In this document: positions 9,984 to 21,892 of the stretch, in pieces
How positions within the stretch are numbered: the first letter of the stretch is position 1
Layout: each line of letters opens with the position of its first letter
Assembly: GCA_021813195.1 (NCBI GenBank)
Contig: JAKALI010000001.1
Span: forward strand, 1-41,759
From: Pseudomonadota bacterium
Lineage (GTDB): Bacteria > Pseudomonadota > Alphaproteobacteria > Rhizobiales > Hyphomicrobiaceae
Direction of reading: 5' to 3'
DNA: 41,759 nt
The notes under the pieces: model-generated
Seen by the model: only the letters and a program-made list of their open reading frames with translations
Database searches by the model: none
Told to the model about the DNA's origin: nothing
Position numbers and translations under genes: made by a program

Positions 9984-11714
9984 ATGACCAAACCAGCGCC
10001 ACCGAACGTGATGGAGCTGAGACCCCGGATTACCGTGATCGGGGTCGGCGGAGCAGGCTGTAACGCCGTGAACAACATGATCGACGCTAACCTGACGGGA
10101 GTCGATTTCGTTGTCGCCAACACGGACGCTCAATCGCTGGCAGCCTCACACGCCGAATACAAAGTCCAGCTCGGGACACGGTTGACCGAAGGTCTCGGTG
10201 CCGGATCACGACCCGAGATCGGTCAAGCAGCCGCCGAGGAAGCGCTGGAGGACATTCGTTCCGTCATAGCGGGCTCGCACATGGTCTTCATCGCTGCGGG
10301 GATGGGCGGGGGAACAGGCACCGGTGCGGCGGCTGTTATCGCACGGACGGCACGGGAATTGGGGATACTCACCGTTGCTGTCGTCACCAAACCCTTCCAA
10401 TTCGAGGGCGCGCGCCGCGCCCGGATCGCGGAAGCCGGGATCGCCGAGTTGCGACAGCATGTCGATACCCTGATCGTTATCCCGAACCAGAATCTGTTCC
10501 GGATCGCCAGCGAGCGCACGACCTTTGCGGAAGCCTTCGTGCTGGCTGATCAAGTGCTCTATTCAGGCGTCGCCTGCGTTGTCGACCTGATCGTTAAGGA
10601 GGGACTGATCAACCTCGACTTCGCGGACGTCCGCACCGTGATGTCGGGCATGGGCACCGCCATGATGGGCACCGGCGAGGCAACCGGCGAGCATCGCGCG
10701 ATCATTGCGGCTGAGGAAGCCATCGCGAACCCCTTGCTCGACGACGTCAGCCTCAATGGTGCCAAGGGTCTTCTGCTCTCAATCACGGGCGGGTCGAACC
10801 TCACGCTCTACGAAGTCGATGCGGCCGCCACGCGCGTGCGCCAAGAAGTCGACCCCGAAGCCAACATCATCGTTGGTGCGACCTTCGACGAGAGCATGGG
10901 CGACCGCGTCCGCGTTTCCATCGTAGCCTCCGGCATGCAGCGCCTCGCAGCATCTGTCGGATCGCAGGGTCCGGCCGAGGCACGCCCGCCCGCCGCTTCC
11001 ACGCCACCCCCCGTTCCCGCTCCACCCTCTCGCGGACCGCATGCTAGCGAAGCGGACCAGTCCATCCAAAAGATGGCCTCGGTGCTGCAGGCGCACGAGT
11101 TCGTGCAGCCCACACCCGAGGTGGCCCAGCCGGCTGAGCCGGCAGCGCCCTTGGCCCAAGCCTCGCACGATCAGCGCGCCCACGCGGCGCTGCCAAGCTG
11201 GTATGGGCCCGATGAAATTGAAATCGAGGAACGAGTGCCGGGCTCGCTCGTCCAGCCGGAGTATGCGCCTCCCGCGACCGGCGCCCCATCGACACCGCAG
11301 GGTTTTGAGGCAGACGTCTTCACGCCCGCACCGCCAGCAGACGTCCGCCGCCCCCCGCGCCGCATGCCGGAACTGGAGGATTTTCCGGTTGTCGCGCAGC
11401 GGGAATACCACGCCAAGATGGAACACCACGTCCAGCCACCATCGGCCGCGCACCGCCCGCCCGCCCAATCCCGGAGCGAGCCACGCAAGCGGGGCTTTTT
11501 TGATCGCCTTACCGGTCGCAAACGCGCCGAAAGTGATTCGCCAGCATCCGGAACCGGCCCGCACGTGTCGGTTCAATATACCGAGAGCCCAAGGGGCACC
11601 TCAGCCCCCGGCAGACAGCATCCGCGCGACGATGATCCGCGTCACTATGGCAACCATGCCGAACGCTCAGAAAATGCCGATTTACCGGCCTTTTTTGGCA
11701 AGTCACGTCGTTGA
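9984..11714 (+). CDS. ftsZ: FtsZ, tubulin-like division GTPase
   Basis: FtsZ polymerises with GTP to form the division ring. The product is 576 residues, long as is normal for this class because of a Pro/Ala-rich C-terminal linker (about residues 330-560). The GTPase core shows [25 protein letters not shown], the tubulin signature [13 protein letters not shown] (canonically AAP), TKPFQFEG, and the T7 loop [15 protein letters not shown] with its catalytic Asp. The C terminus ends [11 protein letters not shown], an altered version of the usual IPAFLRRQ tail that binds FtsA. The ATG at 9984 matches the normal start before the first strand; the frame is open further upstream, inside ftsA. Confidence 0.96.
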   Translation: MTKPAPPNVMELRPRITVIGVGGAGCNAVNNMIDANLTGVDFVVANTDAQSLAASHAEYKVQLGTRLTEGLGAGSRPEIGQAAAEEALEDIRSVIAGSHMVFIAAGMGGGTGTGAAAVIARTARELGILTVAVVTKPFQFEGARRARIAEAGIAELRQHVDTLIVIPNQNLFRIASERTTFAEAFVLADQVLYSGVACVVDLIVKEGLINLDFADVRTVMSGMGTAMMGTGEATGEHRAIIAAEEAIANPLLDDVSLNGAKGLLLSITGGSNLTLYEVDAAATRVRQEVDPEANIIVGATFDESMGDRVRVSIVASGMQRLAASVGSQGPAEARPPAASTPPPVPAPPSRGPHASEADQSIQKMASVLQAHEFVQPTPEVAQPAEPAAPLAQASHDQRAHAALPSWYGPDEIEIEERVPGSLVQPEYAPPATGAPSTPQGFEADVFTPAPPADVRRPPRRMPELEDFPVVAQREYHAKMEHHVQPPSAAHRPPAQSRSEPRKRGFFDRLTGRKRAESDSPASGTGPHVSVQYTESPRGTSAPGRQHPRDDDPRHYGNHAERSENADLPAFFGKSRR

Positions 11715-11997
11715 AATTTTCGTGTGCAAGGCTGCTCGTCCACTTCGCTCCAAGGGTGTTTCGAACAAGCGTAACACAACGTAAGAAAGCGTGATTTGTC
11801 GACCCACGGGGTGGGGGTTATCGTCGCTGCGGAAATGATCTTCAACTGTGTCGCAACGTCCTCCGAGTGAGGGCCCATCAGATCGCCGGCAAGAGCATCA
11901 CGGGCTTGGGACACGCGACAGGAGATGAACGATCAGGGGGGGTAGATCTTTGGACGGGAGCGTCCGAAGTCTGCCTGGGAATGAGGGACGGCGCAGA

Positions 11998-12942
11998 ATG
12001 TCGAATCGATTTATCGGCGCGCGACAAACGACGATCGCCCGCGAGATCGAGTTGAAAGGCACCGGGGTCCATAGCGGTGCACCAGTTTCCGTAATCCTGC
12101 ATCCTGCCGAAGCCGACACTGGGCTTCTCTTCATCGTTACCCGCCGCGGTCGCATCGTCAGCGAAATCCCCGCGCACGTGGACAACGTCAAAAATCTCAC
12201 CCTATGCACGGTCATTGGCGACGAGACAGGGGTGACGGTATCGACAGTTGAACATCTCCTCGCCGCGCTGCGCGGCCTCAGTGTTGATAACTGCATCATT
12301 GAGATCGACAGCAAAGAAGTTCCCATCATGGACGGCAGCTCGGCGCCGTTCGTTGAAGCCATAGACGAGATCGGGCTCATCGAGCTTTCAGCCCCCCGCC
12401 GTTTCATCAAGGTCTTGAAGCCCATCCGTGTCGAAGACGGCGCCTGCTGGGGCGAACTTGTTCCACATTCCGGCTTCCATCTCGACGTCGAGATTGAGTT
12501 CGACACCCCGCTCATCGGCAAACAGCGTCTGGCGTTCGAAATGAGCCCCGGCGTATTTCGCAATGAACTATCCCGTGCCCGAACATTTGGTTTCATGTCG
12601 GATGTCGAGCGATTGTGGAAAGCTGGTCTGGCACTCGGCGCCAATCTCAACAACACGATCGCCATTGGCGATGGTCGCATCATGAACCGTGATGGCTTGC
12701 GCGACCCCCTCGAATTCGTGCGGCATAAAATGCTAGACGCTGTCGGCGATCTTTCACTGGCCGGTTATCCCATTCTTGGTTCCTATCGTTCCGTCCGTGG
12801 CGGACACCGGCTCAATTCGCTCGTCGTCAAGGCGCTGTTGTCCGATGCCTCTGCGTGGACGGTCATACAGGCACCTCGTGTTCGAGAGGTCGCGCCATGG
12901 GCCTTTGGCGCCTCCCCAGCGATGGCCGCCGTCGGCGAGTAG
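11998..12942 (+). CDS. lpxC: LpxC, UDP-3-O-acyl-GlcNAc deacetylase
   Basis: This zinc amidase catalyses the committed step of lipid A synthesis in the cytoplasm. The product is 314 residues, standard length. Visible signatures are GTGVHSGAPVSV near the N terminus, the zinc-ligand helix TVEHLLAALRG, MDGSSAPFVEAI, and the second zinc site RHKMLDAVGDLSLAGYP with its His and Asp. The later GGHRLN supplies the conserved catalytic His. The ATG at 11998 is preceded by GAGGGA; an in-frame TTG at 11950 would add 16 residues with no family match. The 283 bp gap after ftsZ may hold a promoter, but none is clear. Confidence 0.96.
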   Translation: MSNRFIGARQTTIAREIELKGTGVHSGAPVSVILHPAEADTGLLFIVTRRGRIVSEIPAHVDNVKNLTLCTVIGDETGVTVSTVEHLLAALRGLSVDNCIIEIDSKEVPIMDGSSAPFVEAIDEIGLIELSAPRRFIKVLKPIRVEDGACWGELVPHSGFHLDVEIEFDTPLIGKQRLAFEMSPGVFRNELSRARTFGFMSDVERLWKAGLALGANLNNTIAIGDGRIMNRDGLRDPLEFVRHKMLDAVGDLSLAGYPILGSYRSVRGGHRLNSLVVKALLSDASAWTVIQAPRVREVAPWAFGASPAMAAVGE

Positions 12943-13314
12943 CAGAGGCTAATCATTGCGGTCCAGGCCGACGTCGCAGCAATGATCTGGCGGCGAGAAG
13001 CGGGTGGTTATGAGCCCGGCTCGATGCGCGCGACAGAGCCCCAGATCCACCTTATTTACGACATATCCGACCTCTTCGATTTTGAACTCCACCCAAGAAT
13101 CTGTATGGAGTTGGAGATCAAAGCGTTTGCCCATTTGGTGTGCGGAGATCGATGTGCTAGTCGTCAACGTGGCGGGCCATCTCATCGCCGGTGACGTCCA
13201 CGCGAAAGTGCGCTTCGGTCATTTGTGCCTCGCCGAAGTGGCGCGGGACACAAAACCGGCGCAAGTCGACGGGGCGGCCAGCTGGTTTAGTCAGTTGCCC
13301 TCTAGGGTCTGAGG
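12943..13314 (+). other. lpxC-bamD intergenic region, no gene seen
   Basis: The 372 bp gap is large for this otherwise compact cluster. No open frame here resembles a protein or has a good ribosome site. The only structure seen is a perfect 8-base inverted repeat (ATCATTGC at 12952-12959, GCAATGAT at 12979-12986, 19-base loop) ten bases after the lpxC stop. It has no T-run, so it is not a standard intrinsic terminator. A bamD promoter is expected here but I cannot place one. Confidence 0.5.
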
Positions 13315-16339
<3,025 letters not shown>

Positions 16340-16340
16340 G

Positions 16341-16370
16341 GGCGGCGTGCTCTTCACACGCCGCCATTTT
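16341..16370 (+). terminator. Intrinsic terminator after ligA
   Basis: A perfect 9 bp GC-rich stem (GGCGGCGTG at 16341-16349 with CACGCCGCC at 16357-16365) with a 7-base loop is followed by ATTTT. It starts one base after the ligA stop and lies between two convergent genes, so it should end the dcw transcript. The T-run is short, so efficiency is uncertain. Confidence 0.8.
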
Positions 16371-16416
16371 GCGCTCTCAATCGCGTCCTTCGACGCTTTG
16401 GTCCCAAAGGTGCTTT

Positions 16417-17568
16417 TCAATCCGCCTTACTCAGCCTATTTCGCGAGTTGAGCTTGGGCATTTTCGGGATCGTGCCAGGCGTCACGTCATCATTCGCATC
16501 TGTCCGGTTACGACGCTGGCGGACCCGTTCAATCCAGATGGCGGCGGTGTCCTCGGCAAAACGCTTCCAGTCTTGCCCCTTCACCTTGAGGTCCGCACCG
16601 TCACGCTCGGGTGCCTTGAGGCGCGGTGGTTTTGCAGTTGCCAGATTGGGACTTGAATCTGTGCGATCGATACGGCCTTTGTCCCGCTTGGGCCATTTGA
16701 TTTTGTTCGGCGGCATACGTTCGAGTTCGGCGTGACGCGCTGGTTGCGACACCTTTGCGAACCGGGGCGGATTGGAACTTTCGCCCGTTTTTATGGACGA
16801 GCGGGTCGTTTTCGCCGCATTGGTTTGATGTTCCGCTTTGCGGGCGGCGCGCTTGCGTTTGGCATCGGTCGGCGTGTCTTGAAGCAACGCCTCGCGCGTG
16901 AAGTTTGGGCTGGGATCGATCGATGGAGGCCTGGCGACGAACGGAAAGGCCGTGTCGAAGTCGAAACCCTGCAGGCCGTTGAGACCCGCCCACCGCACCG
17001 GCACACCGATATCGCCCTCGTCGTTGACGAGGATGATCTTACCTGGCTCATCCAGCACGCGACACGTTCCGCGAGGATTGCAGACCTTGACGCCGCCCTC
17101 ATGGAGCAAAACCCAAGATTGGCCATTGTCCTGGACGAAGACGTCGAACACCGTGCCGCGTACTGTAATCGAGGCCGACGGTACGCGCACCACATAGCTC
17201 GGCTTGGATGCGACGCCCGTCATGAATCGAAATGCGCCTTTGACGAGATCGATAGCGATATTTCCGCTCTTCTTGTCAGGATCATAAACGAAGCGGTCGA
17301 GTACCATGCGCGCACCAGGACCGAGCGCAAGCTTGGTATCGTCGGCAAGACGGAATTCACTGCGCGCGTCGCGCTCGGATTCAATCAGTTCGTTCTGGCG
17401 CACACCATCGCCGAGGGCCAGATTGCGTCGTTCCGTCGAGAGTTGCGCCGTAACGATATTCGATACCGCCACCGTGGTGCCGATCTCCTTGGCAGATGCG
17501 GGTCGCACCGCCATGTGCGCGCTACTGGCCAGCGCGGCAACGTAAAGCATCGTCGTGAGCCGTCGCAT
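16417..17568 (-). CDS. Exported FecR-domain protein
   Basis: This is a predicted periplasmic or secreted protein of 383 residues. Residues 1-26 form a signal peptide ending in ASAKE. A FecR-like domain follows at about 50-160, with QNELIESERDARSEFRLADD, LGPGARMVLDRFVYDP and VPSASITVRGTVFDVFV. The remaining half is low-complexity and very basic, rich in Lys, Arg, Pro and Ser, with no membrane helix. In iron-uptake systems FecR transmits a signal to an ECF sigma factor through a cytoplasmic N terminus, but here there is a cleavable signal and no sigma gene nearby, so a stand-alone envelope role is more likely. AGGGAGGT lies upstream of the ATG. The actual function is unknown. Confidence 0.85.
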   Translation of the reverse strand: MRRLTTMLYVAALASSAHMAVRPASAKEIGTTVAVSNIVTAQLSTERRNLALGDGVRQNELIESERDARSEFRLADDTKLALGPGARMVLDRFVYDPDKKSGNIAIDLVKGAFRFMTGVASKPSYVVRVPSASITVRGTVFDVFVQDNGQSWVLLHEGGVKVCNPRGTCRVLDEPGKIILVNDEGDIGVPVRWAGLNGLQGFDFDTAFPFVARPPSIDPSPNFTREALLQDTPTDAKRKRAARKAEHQTNAAKTTRSSIKTGESSNPPRFAKVSQPARHAELERMPPNKIKWPKRDKGRIDRTDSSPNLATAKPPRLKAPERDGADLKVKGQDWKRFAEDTAAIWIERVRQRRNRTDANDDVTPGTIPKMPKLNSRNRLSKAD

Positions 17569-17760
17569 GTGCGACCTCCCTAGATGATTCTAACAGACAG
17601 CCGGCAGGATGACCGCCACGCTGGGCGAAGCGGGGATCGATGTGCGTCAGCGCACCACGGGATGGGCGGGGCGTGACGCACTCTCTAGCCGAGTATCGCA
17701 AATCTGATCCAACGTCCGTTGATGCGCTGTTCCGCAGGGAACATGCGGCGGACGATAAGA

Positions 17761-18750
17761 TCATGCCTCCAAGGGCGACAATTCGAACCTCGCGATGACC
17801 GGCGCGTGATACGAACTCGTCAACGGACGGATGCGCCCAAATCCGACGAGTTCGTCGCCCAATGTTTCGTTGTGCACCTCGAGGCCGCGATAGGCGGCAA
17901 GCAGGGAGCGCGAGATGAGAATATGATCGAGCATTTGCGGACGGCCATGATGGAGCGTACTGAAGCGGCGGTCGCCAGCAAGTGAGCGGTCGAGCATCAC
18001 CAGAGAACGCGTAGCCAACAGGCCATTGCCGGTATCTTCCTCAGCCGCGAGCAAGATCTTCATTGGCGTTTCATGATCCTCCGCGTTGAAATCGCCAGCA
18101 ACGATGATCCGCGCGTTGGGGTCGGTATCGAGCACGTCATCGACGAAAAGACGGACTTCGAGCGCTTGTGCCGATCGTTTCCAGGCAGCCAGCGCGTAGC
18201 CCTCCGCCCATGCCGACGCCGAGCGCCATACGAACGGAGCAAGTTTTTGCCCTCGAATCGGTACGGCTAGCGGGGCACGCAGATGGACGTTGACGATCAT
18301 AATCGAAAGGCCATCCGCAACTTCGATGTCGCAGGCGAGAATTGGACGCTCGAAACTGATGTCCTGCGGTTCTTGACTGGCGGGGTGCGCGGTCAGGCTC
18401 CGATAGGCCAACGGCGGCACAAAGGCATGACGGATCTGGCGCACGCTACAAATTGGCCACCGCGAGAGCGTGACGAGGTTATGCACATCGGCCGGGCCAT
18501 CATGGTCGCCAGCCAAGCTGTGCGCGCGATGAAACCGCGCATATGTGGTGCCGTCGAGAAGTTGGTCGAGAGCGTCGAACGTCCGATGCGATTGACCACC
18601 GCGGCGCTGTGCATTCACTTCCTGCAGACACAAGATGTCGGCACACATACGCTCGATCTGGGGTCTGAGGACAGCGATCCGTTCCTTGAGCGGAACTTCT
18701 GATTTGGGTGCCTCGTCGAGGCTTTCCAAGTTGAAGGTCGCAAGACGCAT
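17761..18750 (-). CDS. Endonuclease/exonuclease/phosphatase (EEP) family protein
   Basis: The protein of 329 residues has the EEP fold motifs in order: MRLATFNLESL at the N terminus, CLQEVN with the metal-binding Glu, NVHLRAP, AGDFNAED (catalytic Asp/Asn), and LDHILIS. Near the C terminus the family normally has S-D-H with an Asp that supports the catalytic His; here it reads S-Y-H-A-P, so that Asp is Tyr. The family includes nucleases, phospholipases and phosphoesterases, and the substrate cannot be told. The ATG at 18750 was chosen because the fold starts exactly there; a longer frame would run into the cytochrome gene upstream. It lies 55 bp downstream of that gene on the same strand. Confidence 0.85.
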   Translation of the reverse strand: MRLATFNLESLDEAPKSEVPLKERIAVLRPQIERMCADILCLQEVNAQRRGGQSHRTFDALDQLLDGTTYARFHRAHSLAGDHDGPADVHNLVTLSRWPICSVRQIRHAFVPPLAYRSLTAHPASQEPQDISFERPILACDIEVADGLSIMIVNVHLRAPLAVPIRGQKLAPFVWRSASAWAEGYALAAWKRSAQALEVRLFVDDVLDTDPNARIIVAGDFNAEDHETPMKILLAAEEDTGNGLLATRSLVMLDRSLAGDRRFSTLHHGRPQMLDHILISRSLLAAYRGLEVHNETLGDELVGFGRIRPLTSSYHAPVIARFELSPLEA

Positions 18751-18805
18751 GGCTGCCGTCTGCCGGTTGTTGCGGAATGTCGACGCCCGCTGGAGAACCA
18801 CGCTC

Positions 18806-19156
18806 TCATGGCGTCTCGCGCAGCGATAGCACGTAGGCCGCGAGCGCGTACATCTCATCCTGCGACAGCCGATGATTGGGCATCATGGGTGGAACGGACT
18901 GCAACCACGCGATCACCCCGTCGAGGGTTTGATTGGGCCGGTTTGCAACGGCGGCAAATGATGGAATTCCGAGCGGGCCGGACTTTTCGCCTTGGCCTTC
19001 GTTCATGTGGCAATCGGCGCACAGCCGTTCCGCCAGGCGTCGCCCTTTGCCCACCTCATCTGCACGAACGGTCAGACAACACGACATCAAGGCGATACTG
19101 ACGACGCTCATCATGAGCGCCGCAGATGCACAAAACCTCGCGCCAGAACTGTTCAT
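18806..19156 (-). CDS. Small exported c-type cytochrome
   Basis: This 116-residue protein has an N-terminal signal peptide (hydrophobic residues about 10-30, cleavage near VRADE) and one haem c site, CADCH at residues 46-50. A distal Met is available in VPPMMPNHRLS, the usual class I arrangement. The C terminus YALAAYVLSLRE is the helix that closes the fold. It should act in the periplasm as an electron carrier or as a subunit of an unknown oxidoreductase. No oxidoreductase gene lies next to it: the upstream neighbour is a sugar-type kinase and the downstream one an EEP hydrolase. Confidence 0.88.
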   Translation of the reverse strand: MNSSGARFCASAALMMSVVSIALMSCCLTVRADEVGKGRRLAERLCADCHMNEGQGEKSGPLGIPSFAAVANRPNQTLDGVIAWLQSVPPMMPNHRLSQDEMYALAAYVLSLRETP

Positions 19157-19261
19157 GACCGCTTGCCCGTCCGTCGATTGCGCCGGCCGTTCATCGTGGA
19201 AAGTGTGGCCCGCCCGTTCGCAACGGATATCCGCCCAATCCTGCGGCAGTGTTGATTCAGG

Positions 19262-20203
19262 TCATTGTTGCGCCAGCACGGCGAGAATTTCCTCCGCCTT
19301 CGTGCCGTCCAGCACGGACGCGACTTCAGCTGCGTCGGGCAAAGCAGAGCGTGCCCCAAGCCCGCGACAACTGAGCCCTGCGACCGCAGTCGCAAGTTGG
19401 GCACATGATGGATCGGAAAGCCCTGCGGCAAGACCGAGGGCGAAGGCGCCATGAAACGCATCACCGGCGCCAGTCGTGTCCACAACGCTCACTTGGTGGG
19501 CTGGAACCTCGCCACATTCTCCTGCACGATTGGCCCAGACGTAACCTTTGGCCCCAAGCGTCACGCCGGCATGTTGGGCGCCGGACTCGAGTAAGAATTG
19601 AATTCGCTCTTCGGTCGTAGCCCCGGTGATGAATTGCGCGAACGCAGGAGCCGAGAAAATCGCATAGTCCGTCAGAGGAAGTGCCATTGGGAGCAAGGGC
19701 CCGCTGCCCAGATCGACATCAAGGAGTGTGGGCACTCCGTGTGCGCGAGCGTGTTCGAATGCTCGCATCGTACCTTCCAGCCACGTCAGGTCGCTCAGCA
19801 AAGCTCCGGCCAGTGCGATCCGCTCCAAGGGCAGCCAGTCTGCAGTCCGCGGCAAGTCGTGGTCATCTTCGCTGATGATTAGGCGTTCACCCTGCAAATC
19901 CACGATCACGACGGAGGTTGGCGAACGCGATGTCGCAATGCGGCGCACGTCACGCGTATCGACACCTGACGCCACCAACTCGTCAATGATGTAATGACCC
20001 GCCGTATCGTCCCCGACGCGCGCCCACAGAATGGCCCCGCCGCCGAGACGCGCAATCGCGGCGGCAGCATTCGCCGCCATGCCGCCGCCTGACATGACAT
20101 GCGTTTTTGCCGTCAACTTCGTCGGCCGCTGCGGGAACGCTTCGATCTGATAGACATGATCGAGCGCGGCGTGACCGACGACGATCACGGGCTTTGCTCG
20201 CAT
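19262..20203 (-). CDS. PfkB/ribokinase-family carbohydrate kinase
   Basis: This is a cytoplasmic ATP-dependent kinase of 313 residues. The N-terminal PfkB signature is GGGMAANAAAAIARLGG near residue 38, with the substrate-binding region VVVGHAALDHVYQIEAFP before it. The C-terminal signature DTTGAGDAFHGAFALGLA has the catalytic Asp and anion hole. Members phosphorylate sugars, nucleosides or sugar acids; the substrate here cannot be inferred because no transport or sugar pathway gene is adjacent. AAAGG lies about nine bases before the ATG. It sits between two c-type cytochrome genes on the same strand. Confidence 0.9.
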   Translation of the reverse strand: MRAKPVIVVGHAALDHVYQIEAFPQRPTKLTAKTHVMSGGGMAANAAAAIARLGGGAILWARVGDDTAGHYIIDELVASGVDTRDVRRIATSRSPTSVVIVDLQGERLIISEDDHDLPRTADWLPLERIALAGALLSDLTWLEGTMRAFEHARAHGVPTLLDVDLGSGPLLPMALPLTDYAIFSAPAFAQFITGATTEERIQFLLESGAQHAGVTLGAKGYVWANRAGECGEVPAHQVSVVDTTGAGDAFHGAFALGLAAGLSDPSCAQLATAVAGLSCRGLGARSALPDAAEVASVLDGTKAEEILAVLAQQ

Positions 20204-20266
20204 TTCGCGCCGCCTTTGGCAAACCTGGTTATTGCAGCCGCTTTGCCCTCGCGTTGAAGCGGCACA

Positions 20267-20743
20267 TCACTCCTTCTGGATGTTCTCTAGATAGTGGGTC
20301 AAGAGCAACACTCGCACATGCGCCTGGTGATAACCAGGCTTGAAGTCATCGCGACGCATACGCTGGATGTATTCGGGCATGTGCATCGTGTCGTGACCTT
20401 CGACGGGTTTTTCTCCGGCGATGATCTCAAATACCCGCCAGAACGGGAACTTCCCGCCATTGTTGCGTGCGATCAGCGTGAGGTCACGCGGGCGCTTGAT
20501 GAGTTTCTGGCCGAGGTCGCCCTGTCCAGTCGCATCCGCACCGTGACATGCGACGCAATTCTCAACGAACTCGTCCTGGCCCTCTTTGAGAATTTCCGCG
20601 CGCGCCCCGGTTTGCGCCGCTGCGGCCGTGGCGTGGAAAAAGACGAGCACAGCGACGCCGACGATCATTCCGAGCGCCCAAACGGGTCGTTCGGGGGCCT
20701 CGATGCCGACGACCCGAGCCTGCGCCGGTCTCCGATTTTGCAT
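20267..20743 (-). CDS. Membrane-anchored or exported c-type cytochrome
   Basis: The product is 158 residues with a hydrophobic N-terminal segment (about 21-43) that is a signal peptide or anchor. One haem c motif CVACH is at residues 63-67, followed by GADATGQGDLG, RPRDLTLIARNNGGKFPF and HMPEYI, whose Met is a likely axial ligand. The pattern matches common small cytochromes c of alphaproteobacteria with PPDLT-like and GGxFP-like blocks. A strong AGGAGGAA ribosome site 7 bases upstream fixes the start at 20743, although the frame is open another 32 codons. It is separated by 63 bp from the kinase gene downstream. Confidence 0.87.
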   Translation of the reverse strand: MQNRRPAQARVVGIEAPERPVWALGMIVGVAVLVFFHATAAAAQTGARAEILKEGQDEFVENCVACHGADATGQGDLGQKLIKRPRDLTLIARNNGGKFPFWRVFEIIAGEKPVEGHDTMHMPEYIQRMRRDDFKPGYHQAHVRVLLLTHYLENIQKE

Positions 20744-20983
20744 CCCTGTTCCTCCTTTTTGCGATCGACGCTGACACGACGGCGAGATGTATCGCGTCGA
20801 AATTGCCATGCGCAAGATTACGTCAAGCGCTGATCGCACGGATATCCAGTCCGTGGGGTTTCAAAGGGCGCAGTGTCTGATGCACATCAGGAAAACTTGG
20901 CTCAAATCTCGCGCGCGCCAAAGGACGCGTCACGGGTGTGTCGTCCGAGCGTATTAGCAAAATGGTGCTTCAGGCCACAGCAC
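20744..20983. other. Divergent intergenic region between a cytochrome c gene and pstB
   Basis: This is the first part of a 315 bp divergent gap, running from the cytochrome start to the pstB leader. It should contain promoters for both directions, but I see no clear -35/-10 pair and no open frame worth calling. Confidence 0.4.
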
Positions 20984-21058
20984 GTCTCTTGAGAGACAAG
21001 GAGGCCCTGATGCTTGGGAACGCGGACCCACGCGACGCTATTGAATGAGGCATTCGAT
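20984..21058 (+). promoter_or_regulatory. Structured leader of pstB: hairpin, strong ribosome site and 12-codon ORF
   Basis: A small perfect hairpin (GTCTC 20984-20988, loop TTGA, GAGAC 20993-20997) abuts a near-ideal Shine-Dalgarno AAGGAGG at 20998-21004. Five bases later, at 21010, ATG opens a 12-codon ORF ([12 protein letters not shown]) that ends with TGA at 21046-21048. The ATG of pstB follows at 21059 in another frame. The best ribosome site in the region therefore serves a short peptide rather than pstB. It may act as a leader that couples or regulates pstB translation, or a frameshift may hide the original pstB N terminus. Confidence 0.55.
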
Positions 21059-21892
21059 ATGCTGAACGTTGATCCTTCTGGCCTTGTGGATTTCCAGATT
21101 CACTTGGGCCCTGTGCCGCAGCACGACCAGCGCAATGGGACCAAGATCGAAATTTCCCATGTCAATTTCTGGTATGGCGAGAAGCACGCGCTCAAGGACG
21201 TCAGCCTTAAAATCCACGAGCGCGAAGTGACCGCGTTCATTGGCCCGTCCGGCTGCGGCAAGACGACCTTGTTGCGCTGTCTCAATCGCAGCAACGACAT
21301 CGTCCCGGGCGCCCACATGACGGGAAGCATTCGGCTCGATGGCGAGGACATCTATGCTGCCGACCTCGATCCTCCCCTCGTGCGGCGCCGATTTGGCTGG
21401 ATCGCGCAGAAGCCCAATCCGTTCCCGTTTTCGGTCTACGCCAACGTCGCCTACGGGGCGAAGCTGCACGGTTTGGTGAAGACGCGCGCGCAGACGAACG
21501 CGCTCGTTGAGGATTGTTTGCGCCGCGCTGGTCTGTGGGACGAGGTGAAGGACAGACTGACAGAACCCGGCACCGATCTCTCGGGTGGACAACAGCAGCG
21601 CCTGTGTGTGGCCCGCGCGATTGCATATCGCCCTGAGGTCATCCTCATGGATGAACCGGCGTCTGCGCTTGATCCAATCGCCACCGCACGGCTCGAAGAG
21701 CTGATCGACGAATTGCGAGCCGATCACACCATTGTCATCATCACGCACAACATGCAGCAGGCGGCGCGGGTCTCGCAGCGTGTGGCCGTGTTTCATCTGG
21801 GACGGCTCGTCGAGGAAGGAGACACCTCGGAGATCTTCGTGCGTCCCAAACACGATATCACCCAAGCCTACATCACCGGACGGTTTGGTTGA
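21059..21892 (+). CDS. pstB: PstB-like phosphate ABC transporter ATPase
   Basis: This is a cytoplasmic ABC ATPase of 277 residues of the PstB type. Visible motifs are Walker [10 protein letters not shown] (62-70), the PstB-typical [21 protein letters not shown]-loop [18 protein letters not shown], signature LSGGQQQR (174-181), Walker B VILMDEP (194-200) and H-loop [11 protein letters not shown]. PstB normally powers PstCA with the binding protein PstS, but none of these nor phoU is in the window. The ATG at 21059 gives a normal length; a TTG at 21014 in frame is possible. The stop overlaps the next gene's ATG by one base. The family call is strong; phosphate as substrate is inferred from homology. 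Confidence 0.88.
   Translation: MLNVDPSGLVDFQIHLGPVPQHDQRNGTKIEISHVNFWYGEKHALKDVSLKIHEREVTAFIGPSGCGKTTLLRCLNRSNDIVPGAHMTGSIRLDGEDIYAADLDPPLVRRRFGWIAQKPNPFPFSVYANVAYGAKLHGLVKTRAQTNALVEDCLRRAGLWDEVKDRLTEPGTDLSGGQQQRLCVARAIAYRPEVILMDEPASALDPIATARLEELIDELRADHTIVIITHNMQQAARVSQRVAVFHLGRLVEEGDTSEIFVRPKHDITQAYITGRFG

Noticed and set aside
12952..12986. Inverted repeat after lpxC as a terminator
   Set aside because: The stem is only 8 bp with a 19-base loop and is not followed by a T-run.
18751..18858. N-terminal extension of the EEP hydrolase by 36 codons
   Set aside because: It would overlap the end of the cytochrome gene, has a Cys/Arg-rich sequence unlike the family, and the conserved fold begins at the ATG at 18750.
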